NCBI RefSeq assembly: GCF_000830005.1
Contig: NZ_CP010407.1
Span: 1 to 64,000 of the forward strand
Source: Streptomyces vietnamensis
GTDB lineage: Bacteria; Actinomycetota; Actinomycetes; Streptomycetales; Streptomycetaceae
Direction of reading: 5' to 3'
Length of the DNA stretch: 64,000 nt
This document shows positions 52,773 through 60,942 of the stretch, one piece after another; position 1 is the first letter of the stretch, and each line of letters starts with the position of its first letter. The notes beneath the pieces are model-generated. The model worked only from the letters and a program-made list of their open reading frames with translations, had not been told where the DNA came from and did not search any database. Both the position numbers and the translations under genes were made by a program.

Positions 52773-53072
52773 ATGGAATTCGGCATCCTGTTCAAGGTGC
52801 GCCGGGGCCTCTACCAGTTCAACCCGCCCTACTCGTCCCGTGCAGCGGAGTTCGTCCCGGGCACGGAGCTGGTTGAGGCCCAGTACGTGAGGGTTGACCG
52901 GGACAAGGCGATCGTGAACATCCGCAAGGATGAGAGCCTGCCGGACCTGGTGCGGGTTCCCGTTGCTGGAGCACATGCGCGAGGCAATCGAGGAACTGCG
53001 CAAACAGAGGTCCGCAGAACGAGCTGCGCGCCGGCTGGCCCGTGCGCAGCGACAGGAGAAGGGAACAGCAGC
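52773..53072 (+). pseudogene. RepL-like winged-helix protein, N-terminally truncated and frameshifted
   Basis: EFGILFKVRRGLYQFNPPYSSRAAEFVPGTELVEAQYVRVDRDKAIVNIRKDESLPDLVR is followed by a one-base frameshift near 52960 and, in the other frame, LLEHMREAIEELRKQRSAERAARRLARAQRQEKGTAA. This is the C-terminal part of a protein like the next gene (GVYQLNP motif). The winged helix itself is missing. The second frame's stop overlaps the next gene's start. Confidence 0.6.
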
Positions 53073-53591
53073 GTGAGCACCTTGAAGTGGGCGGCGACGA
53101 ACGCCGACAGCCTGCTCGCCGACCTGGACCTGCCCCCGGCCGCCTACCGCGCGTTCCTCAAGCTCCGTGGGCGCAGCGAGCCGGGCGGGCAGATCGCCAC
53201 GGACCAGGCCACCCTGGCGACGCTGCTCGGACTGAGCCGTCCCAGCGTGAACGCCGCCCTGAGAAGCTTGGAGCTGGCCCGACTGGTCAAGAAGGTTCGT
53301 CATGGTGTCTACCAGCTCAACCCGATGCTCGCCGGCTACGCCTACCCCGAGGACGCCGAGGCCGACGAGGACGCCGAGGCCGACGAGGCCGACGAGGCCG
53401 ACGAGGCCGACGTCAGGGCGATGCCCAGGGCCGACCGCCTGGACGACAAAGACCATGTGGCGAACTACCACAAGGCCGTCGCCGTCTACCAGGACCAGCT
53501 CGCCCAGCAGCGCAAGAAGCGTGCCGCCCTCGCCGCCGCCAAGAAGGCCGCCAACGGTAAGCGCCGCGGCACGCTGCATGCCGTCGGCTGA
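53073..53591 (+). CDS. RepL-like winged-helix protein
   Basis: 172 residues, GTG start after GGAGAAGGG. A winged-helix domain (about 15-90) holds AAYRAFLKLRGRSEPGGQIATDQATLATLLGLSRPSVNAALRSLELARLVKKVRHGVYQLNP, very like the core of RepL plasmid replication initiators (VNPxL after the wing). An acidic linker of repeated Asp-Glu-Ala units (about 93-113) precedes a basic C-terminus (QQRKKRAALAAAKKAANGKRRG). It could be a plasmid or mobile-island replication or regulatory protein. A terminator follows. Its presence suggests plasmid ancestry for this part of the segment. Confidence 0.7.
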   Translation: MSTLKWAATNADSLLADLDLPPAAYRAFLKLRGRSEPGGQIATDQATLATLLGLSRPSVNAALRSLELARLVKKVRHGVYQLNPMLAGYAYPEDAEADEDAEADEADEADEADVRAMPRADRLDDKDHVANYHKAVAVYQDQLAQQRKKRAALAAAKKAANGKRRGTLHAVG

Positions 53592-53626
53592 TCCAGCCGT
53601 CCATCTGGGCGATACGTGGCGACTTA

Positions 53627-53652
53627 CGGCGCCGCGCCAGGGTGCGGCGCCG
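53627..53652 (+). terminator. Hairpin terminator
   Basis: CGGCGCCGC and GCGGCGCCG pair perfectly around an 8-base loop, 35 bases after the RepL-like gene. Confidence 0.7.
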
Positions 53653-53793
53653 TTCGCATGCTCGAGACGTGCCCGGTTCCCCGGAGGGGAAAGGCGCAGG
53701 CCACCGTCCCGCTTGGTGACGCTGCTGCCACGGAGGTGGTGACAGTAGCGTCACCGAACTGCGTGATCGGTCAGCAAGGGTTGACCGTGCGGC

Positions 53794-54057
53794 ATGAGCA
53801 GCAGACAGGGGCCTCCGCGCAGCAAGGGCACGCTGCTCATTCACCCCCTGCTGGCCGGCTACGAGTCGCTCGCCCACATGACCGACCGCCTCGAGGCCCC
53901 GGACACCCACGTGTGGCCCATCGACTTCCCTGTCGGCGACATCCGCCCGCCCCGCGTACGCGACGGGCGCACCGGCACCGGCTTCGACCCCGACCCGGAT
54001 GGCGGCGAGGACGCGCCCGCCCCCGAGGCCCGGCCCGTCCTTCGGCTAGCCGGCTGA
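53794..54057 (+). CDS. Small hypothetical protein
   Basis: 87 residues, ATG start without a clear ribosome binding site. Sequence includes TLLIHPLLAGYESLAHMTDRLEAPDTHVWPIDFPVGDIRPPRV, then an acidic Pro/Asp-rich tail. HPLLAGY recalls the NPMLAGY at the end of the winged helix of the neighbour, so it may derive from the same gene family. A hairpin follows directly, which supports expression. Confidence 0.5.
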   Translation: MSSRQGPPRSKGTLLIHPLLAGYESLAHMTDRLEAPDTHVWPIDFPVGDIRPPRVRDGRTGTGFDPDPDGGEDAPAPEARPVLRLAG

Positions 54058-54085
54058 ACCGCAGCCCCCGTATCGCGCATCACCA

Positions 54086-54112
54086 CGGCGCCCCCGAGAG
54101 GGAGGGGCGCCG
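54086..54112 (+). terminator. Hairpin terminator
   Basis: CGGCGCCCC and GGGGCGCCG pair perfectly around a 9-base loop, 29 bases after the small gene. Confidence 0.7.
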
Positions 54113-54186
54113 TCGCCGTTCCCGGCCGGGGCGCTCCCGAACCGGTAGTACCGGGTGAAGTTGCCCGTCGGCTACGACGCTGGTGA

Positions 54187-54600
54187 TCATTCGACTGTCA
54201 GCAAGAAGATCACTGTGGCCAGGCCGATGATGAGCGCGCACAGGACGGCCGCGATGAACAGCGTGCCGGCGACACGGGCACTCAGCGCACCCCAGAACTC
54301 TGCCCGCCGACCGTCGGGAGTGTCAGTGCGCCAGTCTGACGGGATGTCGACGTGTCCGTCGGCGATGACCGAGGCGGCCCTGCGTACGTCCCCTGGGTGG
54401 AAGTAATAGAAGGTCGGCTCCGCCCCCCACGTGCCCCGGCTCGCCCCGCCGGAGCTGCGGACGCGGACATCCGTACGATGGGCCACGCCCGGGAGCCAGT
54501 CCTTACGCACTGGCCACAGCTTCGCGACTTCGTCGCTGCTGAGCCAGGGCTCCTCCTCGTGCGCCGGCTCTGGTGTTCCCGGATCCGGTGTGTTCGGCAT
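54187..54600 (-). CDS. Small tail-anchored membrane protein
   Basis: 137 residues from the ATG at 54600, which follows GAGGGGGAGG. The cytoplasmic part holds WLSSDEVAKLWPVRKDWLPGVAHRTDVRVRSSGG and FYYFHPGDVRRAASVIADGHVDIPSDW. The last 25 residues are one transmembrane helix (VAGTLFIAAVLCALIIGLATVIFLL). Family not recognised. It converges with the gene before it. Confidence 0.6.
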   Translation of the reverse strand: MPNTPDPGTPEPAHEEEPWLSSDEVAKLWPVRKDWLPGVAHRTDVRVRSSGGASRGTWGAEPTFYYFHPGDVRRAASVIADGHVDIPSDWRTDTPDGRRAEFWGALSARVAGTLFIAAVLCALIIGLATVIFLLTVE

Positions 54601-54726
54601 GCCTCCCCCTCGATGCGGCAGACCTCCAGTACACATTCGCTGCACTGCATGCCGATAGGGGGCCTACGGCACGGCGCGATGCGGGGCAGGACCGGTCCCT
54701 TCCGGGCTGTCAGGTATACGCGTGAC

Positions 54727-54850
54727 GCGGGCACTCCGCTGGAAGGATGCAGACCTGCTGCCGGTCGGTGAAGAGGTCGCACGACCGGTGGCATCGACTG
54801 GCCGGTGTCGGTCGACTCGACGATCGTGCGAGCCCATCAGCACGTCATGG
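54727..54850 (+). mobile_element. Small IS5-type transposase relic
   Basis: Reads IDWPVSVDSTIVRAHQH, the hallmark around the first catalytic Asp of IS5-type transposases (compare 63380-63420). No other part of the gene remains. Confidence 0.6.
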
Positions 54851-54923
54851 AGGGCTTCCGAGGGCACCTCGGATCGGTCACCATGGAGGTCCATCGGCGA
54901 CCCGAGGGTGGGGGTGAGCGAGG

Positions 54924-55430
54924 GTGGGAACGTTCTGGACGGGCAACGGAGCAGGCCGGAGCAGGTCGGAGCAGGTCGGACCCGCCCCGTGGTTGGCGCT
55001 GGCCTGTCTGGTCGGGCTGTTTCTGGCCTACGTCGTGCTGGCGAACTTCACCGCAGAGCTGCGGGCGGCGCTGTGGGGCGAGCCCGGCACCGTGACCGAA
55101 GCCAGCTGCCGGACGTACGACAACACCGTGGCGAATGCGGGAACGTCGACGTCCTGCTCGGGCGTCTTCAGCCCGGACGGCGGCGGCTCGTCGTTCGACG
55201 TCCCCGTCGAGGGCGACATCGATGCGCAACCGGTCCGTGCGTGGCTGGTGGACGGTGCGTCCGGTACCGCGTACGTCTCGCCGACGGTGTGGGCTGGGGT
55301 GCTGCCTGTGGGGCTGTCCCTTCTCCTGGCCGGTCTCCCGGCGGCGGTGACGGTGAAGCGCGTGCGCCGCGTCCACGCGCAGAGCCCTGGAGAGCCGCTT
55401 CATGGATCAGACACAGAGTCGAGTGCGTGA
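54924..55430 (+). CDS. Two-helix membrane protein
   Basis: 168 residues, GTG start with GGTGAGCGAGG upstream. Two transmembrane helices at about 24-42 (LALACLVGLFLAYVVLANF) and 123-145 (VWAGVLPVGLSLLLAGLPAAVTV) enclose an extracytoplasmic part of about 80 residues with two Cys (ASCRTYDNTVANAGTSTSCSGVF) and a beta-rich stretch (SSFDVPVEGDIDAQPVRAWLVDGASGTAYV). Function unknown. Confidence 0.65.
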   Translation: MGTFWTGNGAGRSRSEQVGPAPWLALACLVGLFLAYVVLANFTAELRAALWGEPGTVTEASCRTYDNTVANAGTSTSCSGVFSPDGGGSSFDVPVEGDIDAQPVRAWLVDGASGTAYVSPTVWAGVLPVGLSLLLAGLPAAVTVKRVRRVHAQSPGEPLHGSDTESSA

Positions 55431-55681
55431 TCGACGACGACGAGTACAGCGAGCAGGTCACCTGGCTCGACATCGACAAGCCGGGCCTCTGGCTGAGCGG
55501 GAGCGGGGAGCACACCGGTGCCGTCCGCCAAGAGAGCCTCCAGCTTCGGCTCACCTCTTCCCCAGAGGTTGCAGAGCGCCTCGGCGCGTTCGGCGGCGAT
55601 GGCGAGGGCGACGAGGTCGTGGTCCTGGTCGGCGCAGTCCGGCTCCGACGGCATAGTGGTTGCTGCACATACCATGCTCAT
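55400..55681 (-). CDS. Small hypothetical protein
   Basis: 93 residues from the ATG at 55681. An acidic, helical sequence (ADQDHDLVALAIAAERAEALCNLWGRGEPKLEALLADG) is followed by RLVDVEPGDLLAVLVVVDHAL. It overlaps the 3' end of the convergent membrane protein gene by 31 bases. No close family known and no strong ribosome binding site. Confidence 0.4.
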   Translation of the reverse strand: MSMVCAATTMPSEPDCADQDHDLVALAIAAERAEALCNLWGRGEPKLEALLADGTGVLPAPAQPEARLVDVEPGDLLAVLVVVDHALDSVSDP

Positions 55682-55856
55682 GGGCCTGGGCAATCTGGCT
55701 GCCCGTAGTGGGCCAGCACAACCACCCAGGGTCTCTTGCTCTGCCTCTCCCCCGCCCGGATTCGGTTCACCCGGCGGCGGCGTCACAGTCGGCCTGACCT
55801 GCAGCCATCCTGTGCAGGAAGCCGTTGGCGGGTAGTCCCAGAAGTCTTGTATGGTT

Positions 55857-56005
55857 TCTCGCGAATCATCCAGAGGGGTGGAGGGACCGGCCCTACGAAG
55901 CCCCGGCAACTCCCCGGTCGACTCGGCGTTCCATGTTCGCGCCGCGCCGTCGGGATCAGTGCCAACTCCGGCCCGCGCCAACGTGGCGCGGGAAAAGATG
56001 AGGAG
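55857..56005 (+). promoter_or_regulatory. SAM-I (S-box) riboswitch
   Basis: The conserved S-box core is present in order: AGAGGGGTGGAGGGACCGGC, then CCCTACGAAGCCCCGGCAAC, then GTGCCAACTCCGG, a P4-like hairpin (CCCGCGCCAACGTGGCGCGGG), then AAAAGATGAGG. The closing P1 helix pairs TCATC (55865-55869) with GATGA (55997-56001), and TCTC with GAGA just outside. It binds S-adenosylmethionine. The 3' strand of P1 (GATGAGGAGA) is also the ribosome binding site of the following GTG, so SAM binding should block translation. Confidence 0.88.
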
Positions 56006-56010
56006 ACACG

Positions 56011-56121
56011 GTGCTCTCTGTGCTGCCTTTCGCCCCGGTTCTGTCCGCCCCGGGCTTTCCGCGTACCCATCTCGTGATCGCCGCGGCATATCGGTCGACC
56101 GCTTCGGCCCTTTCCCGCTGA
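56011..56121 (+). CDS. 36-codon frame under direct riboswitch control
   Basis: Starts GTG at 56011, six bases after GAGGAGA, which forms part of the riboswitch closing helix. The predicted peptide is VLSVLPFAPVLSAPGFPRTH followed by 16 more residues, ending ALSR. It contains no Met codon run or recognisable motif. It lies 73 bases ahead of the IclR-type gene. It could be a leader peptide, a small functional peptide, or the 5' remnant of a lost methionine gene. Confidence 0.45.
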   Translation: MLSVLPFAPVLSAPGFPRTHLVIAAAYRSTASALSR

Positions 56122-56194
56122 TCGTCCCTGCCCTTTTTCTGGCAAGGCCGCCGCGAGCCTCGACTCGCGGACCGAGACTGGAGTACCCCCTTTC

Positions 56195-56917
56195 ATGGAC
56201 ATTTCAGATATTTCTAGTGGCGTTGGCGTCCTCGACAAGGCCGCGGTGATCCTCGGTGCGCTGGCGTCGGGTCCGGCCACTCTGGCCGGGCTGGTCGCCT
56301 CCACCGGCTTGGCACGGCCCACTGCGCACCGACTCGCCCTCGCACTCGAACGTCACCGTCTGGTCACCAGGGACCTGCAGGGCCGCTTCGTCCTCGGCCC
56401 TCGACTCGGCGAGCTCTCGGCCGCCGCGGGCGAGGACTGCCTGCTGGCCGCCGCCGGCCCGGTCCTCACCTCCCTCCGGAACGCCACCGGCGAGAGCGCG
56501 CAGCTCTACCGGCGCCAGGGCGAGATGCGCGTCTGCGTCGCTGCCGCCGAACGCACCTCCGGCCTGCGCGACATCGTGCCGGTGGGGTCCACGCTCCCCA
56601 TGAAGGTCGGCTCCGCCGCCCAGGTGCTGCTGGCCTGGGAGGAACCCGAGCGCTTCTACGAAGGTCTGCAGGGTGCTCGCTTCACGGCCACCGCCCTCAG
56701 CGGCGTACGGCGCCGGGGCTGGGCCCAGTCGATCGGAGAGCGCGAACCCGGCATGGCCTCCGTCTCGGCGCCGGTCCGCGACTCGTCCCACCGTGTCGTC
56801 GCCGCCGTCACGGTCACCGGCCCGATCCAACGCCTCACCCGACACCCCGGCGCCCGGCTCGCGAAGGCCGCCGTCGACGCGGCCGACCGCCTCACCGAAG
56901 CCGTCTCCCACCCCTGA
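56195..56917 (+). CDS. ndgR: IclR-family regulator, NdgR-like
   Basis: 240 residues. The N-terminal winged helix (about 8-65) is SGVGVLDKAAVILGALASGPATLAGLVASTGLARPTAHRLALALERHRLV. The IclR effector domain follows (about 70-235), with GESAQLYRRQGEMRVCVAAAERTSGLRDIVPVGSTLPMKVGSAAQVLLAWEEPER and FTATALSGVRRRGWAQSIGEREPGMASVSAPVRD. This is very close to my memory of streptomycete NdgR, which controls leuCD and other amino-acid genes, including methionine metabolism. leuCD is not nearby, so this may be an extra copy. It lies downstream of a SAM riboswitch and a short frame, with no terminator between, so SAM may influence it. Confidence 0.88.
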   Translation: MDISDISSGVGVLDKAAVILGALASGPATLAGLVASTGLARPTAHRLALALERHRLVTRDLQGRFVLGPRLGELSAAAGEDCLLAAAGPVLTSLRNATGESAQLYRRQGEMRVCVAAAERTSGLRDIVPVGSTLPMKVGSAAQVLLAWEEPERFYEGLQGARFTATALSGVRRRGWAQSIGEREPGMASVSAPVRDSSHRVVAAVTVTGPIQRLTRHPGARLAKAAVDAADRLTEAVSHP

Positions 56918-57045
56918 CCCCGGCAGCACCACGTGGGGTTCTGGCTCTCCCCCGGCCGGCGTGTTCAGACTTCCTCGACCGGAATTCCTCGACGGCGCTC
57001 CCTGAGCCGTGTATGCCGCACCGAGGAACACCGCATCACTGAGCT

Positions 57046-57880
57046 GTTTTCATCCTGAATAGCTGCAGGTCACCAGGGTGTGGACGGCCTGGACGATGGT
57101 GCTGATGCGGCGGGTGGAGCATCTGGCTCGTCGGAGGATTCGCCAGGACTTCAACTGCGCGAAGGCGCGTTCACCCGGAGCCCTCAGCCGGGCATGGTCG
57201 CGGTGGAACTGCTGCTGATGCGAGGGCTGTTCGCGGTGACGGTAGTGCGGGGTGCGGACGGTAGCGCCGACGCCCTGGTAGGCCCGGTCCGCGAGAACGA
57301 GGACCTGCCGGATCAGGCAGGCCTGGACGACGGCTATGGGCGCGGGCCGCGGTCAGGCCGTGGGTGCGGCCTGGTGTCGCGCGGGAGAACCACAGCGGTG
57401 TGCCGTCGGGACGGGCGATGACCTGCACGTTCATGCCGTGCTTGCGGTGCTTTTGCGAGTAGTACGGTTCGTCGGCGGCGATGCGGTCGGTGGGGATCGG
57501 GGCGGCCGTCCACGATGACGAAGTCGTCCTCGCCCAGCCCGGTCAGGGCCTCGTGCAGGCCCGGCGCCCACGACGCGAAGACGTCCAGGGTCTCGTCGAC
57601 GTACCGCCAGGCAGTGGCTGTCGAGACGCCGAAGCCGGCCGCCAGGGCGGGCAGCGGCTCGTTCTTGCGCAGGTGCACCAGCGCGAGCTACGCCTGGTCG
57701 AAGCAGCCGAGCTTACGCCAACGTGTGTTGCGAGCCCGGCGATGCTCGTACAACAACCAGGCGACATGCTCAACGAGCTCATGCGGGACGTCGCGCATGG
57801 CTCGATACGGAACCAACAGGGCAGTGATGATGGTGCCGCGGTTCACCGCCGGTCTGACCCTCAACAGGGCTGACACCCAA
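57046..57880 (-). pseudogene. Degenerate copy of the 50451-51341 IS and its transposase
   Basis: The left end (TTTCATCCTGAATAGCTGCAGG) and most of the body match the intact IS. The transposase pieces are in several frames (MHLRKNEPLPALAAGFGVSTATAWRYVDETLDVFASWAPGLHEALTGLGEDDFVIVDG, then HGMNVQVIARPDGTPLWFSRATPGRTHGLTAARAH, then a degenerate C-terminus). The right terminal repeat is lost. Inactive. The flanks 56918-57045 and 57881-57970 show no gene. Confidence 0.85.
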
Positions 57881-57970
57881 AAGGGTTGTCGTGTAGAGGA
57901 TCTGCCGGCTCGTTGTGGTGGTCCACGATGCACACGGTCGGACAAGCGTTTCGTGATCTGATAAGAGCTT

Positions 57971-59033
57971 GGGCCAACGAGCTCGTGCACGGTAAGCGGT
58001 GAGACGTCGAGTTCTGGATCGTCGATCATGGCTGCGTGGTGGGGAATGAGGCGCGCGCAGCGATCATCAGCAACCGGAGGATCACGGACCTGTCTGCTGC
58101 TGTGATCCCTGAACTTGTGGCCGAAGTAGGGCCGTTATGGCATGAACGGCACCAGGCCCGGCTTGCCTCTCGGCTGCGGAAGCGTGCTGTGGGAGCCGGC
58201 GCGAGGCACCGGCTGGTGTTCGTCGACCGGCTCCTGGCCACTCTCGTGCATCTTCGCCATGGGGTTACTCGTGACGTGCCGGCCTGCTGGTTCGGCGTGA
58301 ACCGCTCCACCATCACCCGGGTCATCGGCTAGGTGCGGCCCCGGCTCGCGGAACGCGGATGCACCATCAGCCCCGACGTGCGACTCCGGACCCTTGCCGA
58401 CGTTGTGGACCGTCTCGGCGCGGCCGGGAAGACCGGCATCATCGACGGCACCGAGATCCGTGTCCGCCGCCCGGCCGTCGGCCGCAGGGACCGGGACAGG
58501 TTCATCTCCGGCAAGAACAAGCAGAACGCCGTCAAATCCATGGTGGTCACGGACGGCGAAGGCCGCGTCCTGTGGTGCAGCCCGGCCGGTCCGGCAAGCT
58601 GCGCGGACATCGCCCACGCCCGTCAATGAGGACTGGTCAAACTCCTGACCGACGGTCCAGCAGTCGAGATCCTCGCCGACCCCGGCTATCAAGGACTCGG
58701 AGCACAGACCGGCGGACGCGTCGTGACGCCGCCCCACCACAAGTTCAAGAAGAATGCCCCGGACTGGTACGAGGAGATGTACGAGCGGCAGCGCAAGGCA
58801 CACTCTTCGCGCCGTATCCGGGTCGAGCACGGCATCGCACACCTGAAGAACCGGCGGGCCCTGGCCCGGCGCCTCGGCCGCCGCGAGCACATGAGCGACA
58901 CCGTCCAGGCCGTCGCCGGCCTGCTGTCGCACCAGCAGGCCGTAGACCTGAGCTCGAAACGTCAGAGGTAAACACAGACCACCCCGAGGTTCTCGACGTC
59001 CCACCGCTAACCGTGCACGAGCTCGTTAGGGCC
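57971..59033 (+). mobile_element. IS5-like element with a defective transposase
   Basis: Terminal inverted repeats GGGCCAACGAGCTCGTGCAC (57971) and its near-complement GTGCACGAGCTCGTTAGGGCC (ending 59033) are about 29 bases long with few differences. A truncated copy of the same element lies at 2523-2664. The region 59034-59269 after it shows no gene. Confidence 0.85.
58036..58971 (+). pseudogene. DDE_Tnp_4 transposase with two internal stops
   Basis: The N-terminal HTH part (ISNRRITDLSAAVIPELVAEVGPLWHERHQARL, LATLVHLRHGVTRDVPACWFGVNRSTITRVIG) meets a TAG at 58330 where Glu is usual. The frame continues with the first Asp (TGIIDGTEIRVRRPAVGRRDRDRFISGKNKQNAVKSMVV), meets a TGA at 58627, and then has the second Asp (EILADPGYQGLGAQTGG) and Glu (RIRVEHGIAHLKNRRALARRLG). 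Otherwise complete, so inactivation looks recent. Confidence 0.88.
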
Positions 59034-59269
59034 AGACGCTTGGCTCGCGGGAGGCGGGGGAGGCGGTCGTCGCATAGCGTCGACGCAGGCGCGTACGGAT
59101 GGACACGCCGACGGACACGAGTCCGCACCCGTGTGCGGACGGGCCGGCGGGCGGACAGGCCGGCGGGCGTGTCGAGCGGCGACCGGTCGGTCGGGCCCGC
59201 CCACGTACCGCCACGCGGCGGACGTTCGGGCCCGCGTCGGCAAAGACCCCGAGGTGAGGAGGAAGACCG

Positions 59270-59803
59270 GTGGACCAGACCCTGCCGGAGCGCGCGTCCA
59301 CAGTGGCGCTGCGCGTCAACGGAACGGACTGCTCGCTCGCCCTCGACCACCGCACGACCCTGCTTGACGCGCTGCGCGACCACCTCGACCTCACCGGAAC
59401 CAAGAAGGGCTGCGACCACGGACAGTGCGGTGCCTGCACCGTCCTCCTCGACGGCCGGCGCGTGAACAGCTGTCTGCTGTTCGCCGTCGCGTGCGCTGGC
59501 CGTTCCGTCACCACCGTCGAGGGCCTCACGGACGGCGAGCGCCTCCATCCGGTCCAGGAGGCGTTCGTCGCCCGGGACGCCCTGCAGTGCGGCTACTGCA
59601 CACCGGGCCAGATCTGCTCGGCCGTGGCCCTGCTGGACGAGGCAGCGCGCGGCGAACCCTCGCACGTGACACCGCCGGAACGACTGCCGGGTGAGCCCGT
59701 CGCCCTCACACCGGACGAGATCCGGGAACGCATGAGCGGGAACATCTGCCGCTGCGGCGCCTACCCGAACATCGTGGCCGCGATCCAGGAGGTCGCACGG
59801 TGA
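59270..59803 (+). CDS. Molybdenum hydroxylase, [2Fe-2S] subunit (PaoA/XdhC-like)
   Basis: 177 residues, GTG start after GAGGAGGAAG. An N-terminal plant-type ferredoxin domain has Cys48, Cys53, Cys56 and Cys68 (CDHGQCGACTVLLDGRRVNSC). A C-terminal helical [2Fe-2S] domain has Cys107, Cys110, Cys160 and Cys162 (CGYCTPGQ, NICRCGAYPNIV). It passes electrons from the molybdenum subunit to the FAD subunit. It overlaps the next gene by four bases (GTGA). No Tat signal peptide, unlike E. coli PaoA, so the complex is probably cytoplasmic. Confidence 0.93.
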   Translation: MDQTLPERASTVALRVNGTDCSLALDHRTTLLDALRDHLDLTGTKKGCDHGQCGACTVLLDGRRVNSCLLFAVACAGRSVTTVEGLTDGERLHPVQEAFVARDALQCGYCTPGQICSAVALLDEAARGEPSHVTPPERLPGEPVALTPDEIRERMSGNICRCGAYPNIVAAIQEVAR

Positions 59804-60801
59804 AGCCCTTCGCGTACGTGCGCCCCGAACGCGCCGAGGAGGCCATCGCGCTCCTCGCGGCCCACCCCGGCGCCCGCTTCCTGGCAGGCGGCACCAACCT
59901 CGTGGACCTGATGAAACTGGGCGTCATCGGCCCGCCGCTGCTCGTCGACCTCGGCGCCCTGCCCCTCGACGGCGTCGCGGAGACCCCCGACGGCGGCCTG
60001 CTGATCGGGGCGACCGCGCGCAACAGCGACGTCGCCGCCCACCCCGACGTGCGCACCCGCTACCCCGTGCTGTCCCAGGCCCTGCTGGCCGGCGCCTCGC
60101 CCCAGCTCCGCAACGCGGCCACCACCGGAGGCAACCTCCTCCAGCGCACCCGCTGCCCCTACTTCCAGGACACGTCCACTCCGTGCAACAAGCGTCTGCC
60201 CGGTTCCGGCTGCCCTGCCCGGGAGGGCGTCCACCGGGACCTCGCAGTCCTCGGCCACTCCACCCACTGTGTCGCCACGCACCCCTCGGACATGGCCGTC
60301 GCCCTCGCCGCCCTCGACGCAGAGGTCCGGCTGCGCGGGGCGGACGGCGAGCGGACGGTGCCCGTCGCCGCCTTCCACCGGCTGCCCGGCGACCGCCCGG
60401 ACCTGGACACCGTCGTCGCGCCCGGCGAACTCATCACGGGCGTGACGCTCCCCCCGCCGCCGCCCGGCGCGCTCAGCGCCTACCGCAAGGCACGCGACCG
60501 CGCCTCGTACGCCTTCGCGCTCGTCTCCGTCGCCCTCGTCCTGACCGTCGAGGACGGCCGGGTGGGGCACGCCGCCCTCGCTTTCGGCGGTCTCGCCCAC
60601 AAGCCCTGGCGGGCGCAGGCGGCGGAGGAGGTGTTGCGGGGCGCGCCGGCCACCGCCGAGACCTTCCGGCGGGCCGCCGATGCCGAACTCGCCGCCGCCG
60701 AGCCCCTCCGCGACAACGGCTTCAAGGTGCCGCTGGCCCGCAACCTCGCCGTGAGCCTCTTGGGTGACCTCGCGTCCCGCGCCGCCGCGGCCGCCCCGTG
60801 A
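59800..60801 (+). CDS. Molybdenum hydroxylase, FAD subunit (PaoB-like, with [4Fe-4S] cysteines)
   Basis: 333 residues. The FAD-binding fold starts with ARFLAGGTNLVDLMKLGV and has ATTGGNLLQRTRCPYF. Between about 119 and 157 are Cys119, Cys129, Cys138 and Cys157, an insertion that in PaoB carries an extra [4Fe-4S] cluster; ordinary xanthine dehydrogenase FAD subunits lack it. The C-terminal CO-dehydrogenase flavoprotein domain follows (VGHAALAFGGLAHKPWRAQAAEEVLRG). The GTG start overlaps the previous stop. It takes electrons from the iron-sulphur subunit and passes them to an acceptor. Confidence 0.92.
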   Translation: MKPFAYVRPERAEEAIALLAAHPGARFLAGGTNLVDLMKLGVIGPPLLVDLGALPLDGVAETPDGGLLIGATARNSDVAAHPDVRTRYPVLSQALLAGASPQLRNAATTGGNLLQRTRCPYFQDTSTPCNKRLPGSGCPAREGVHRDLAVLGHSTHCVATHPSDMAVALAALDAEVRLRGADGERTVPVAAFHRLPGDRPDLDTVVAPGELITGVTLPPPPPGALSAYRKARDRASYAFALVSVALVLTVEDGRVGHAALAFGGLAHKPWRAQAAEEVLRGAPATAETFRRAADAELAAAEPLRDNGFKVPLARNLAVSLLGDLASRAAAAAP

Positions 60802-60942
60802 CAACCATGACGCGCCCGCACCCGTCTGCCACGCCCCCTGACGTCCTGCCCGGCGTCGCCCCGCCCGCCCGGCATCCGTCCGCCCGCCGAACGTCCGACC
60901 GCCCACACCCCGTCGTACGCCGACCGGAGGAGGCACCACGCC

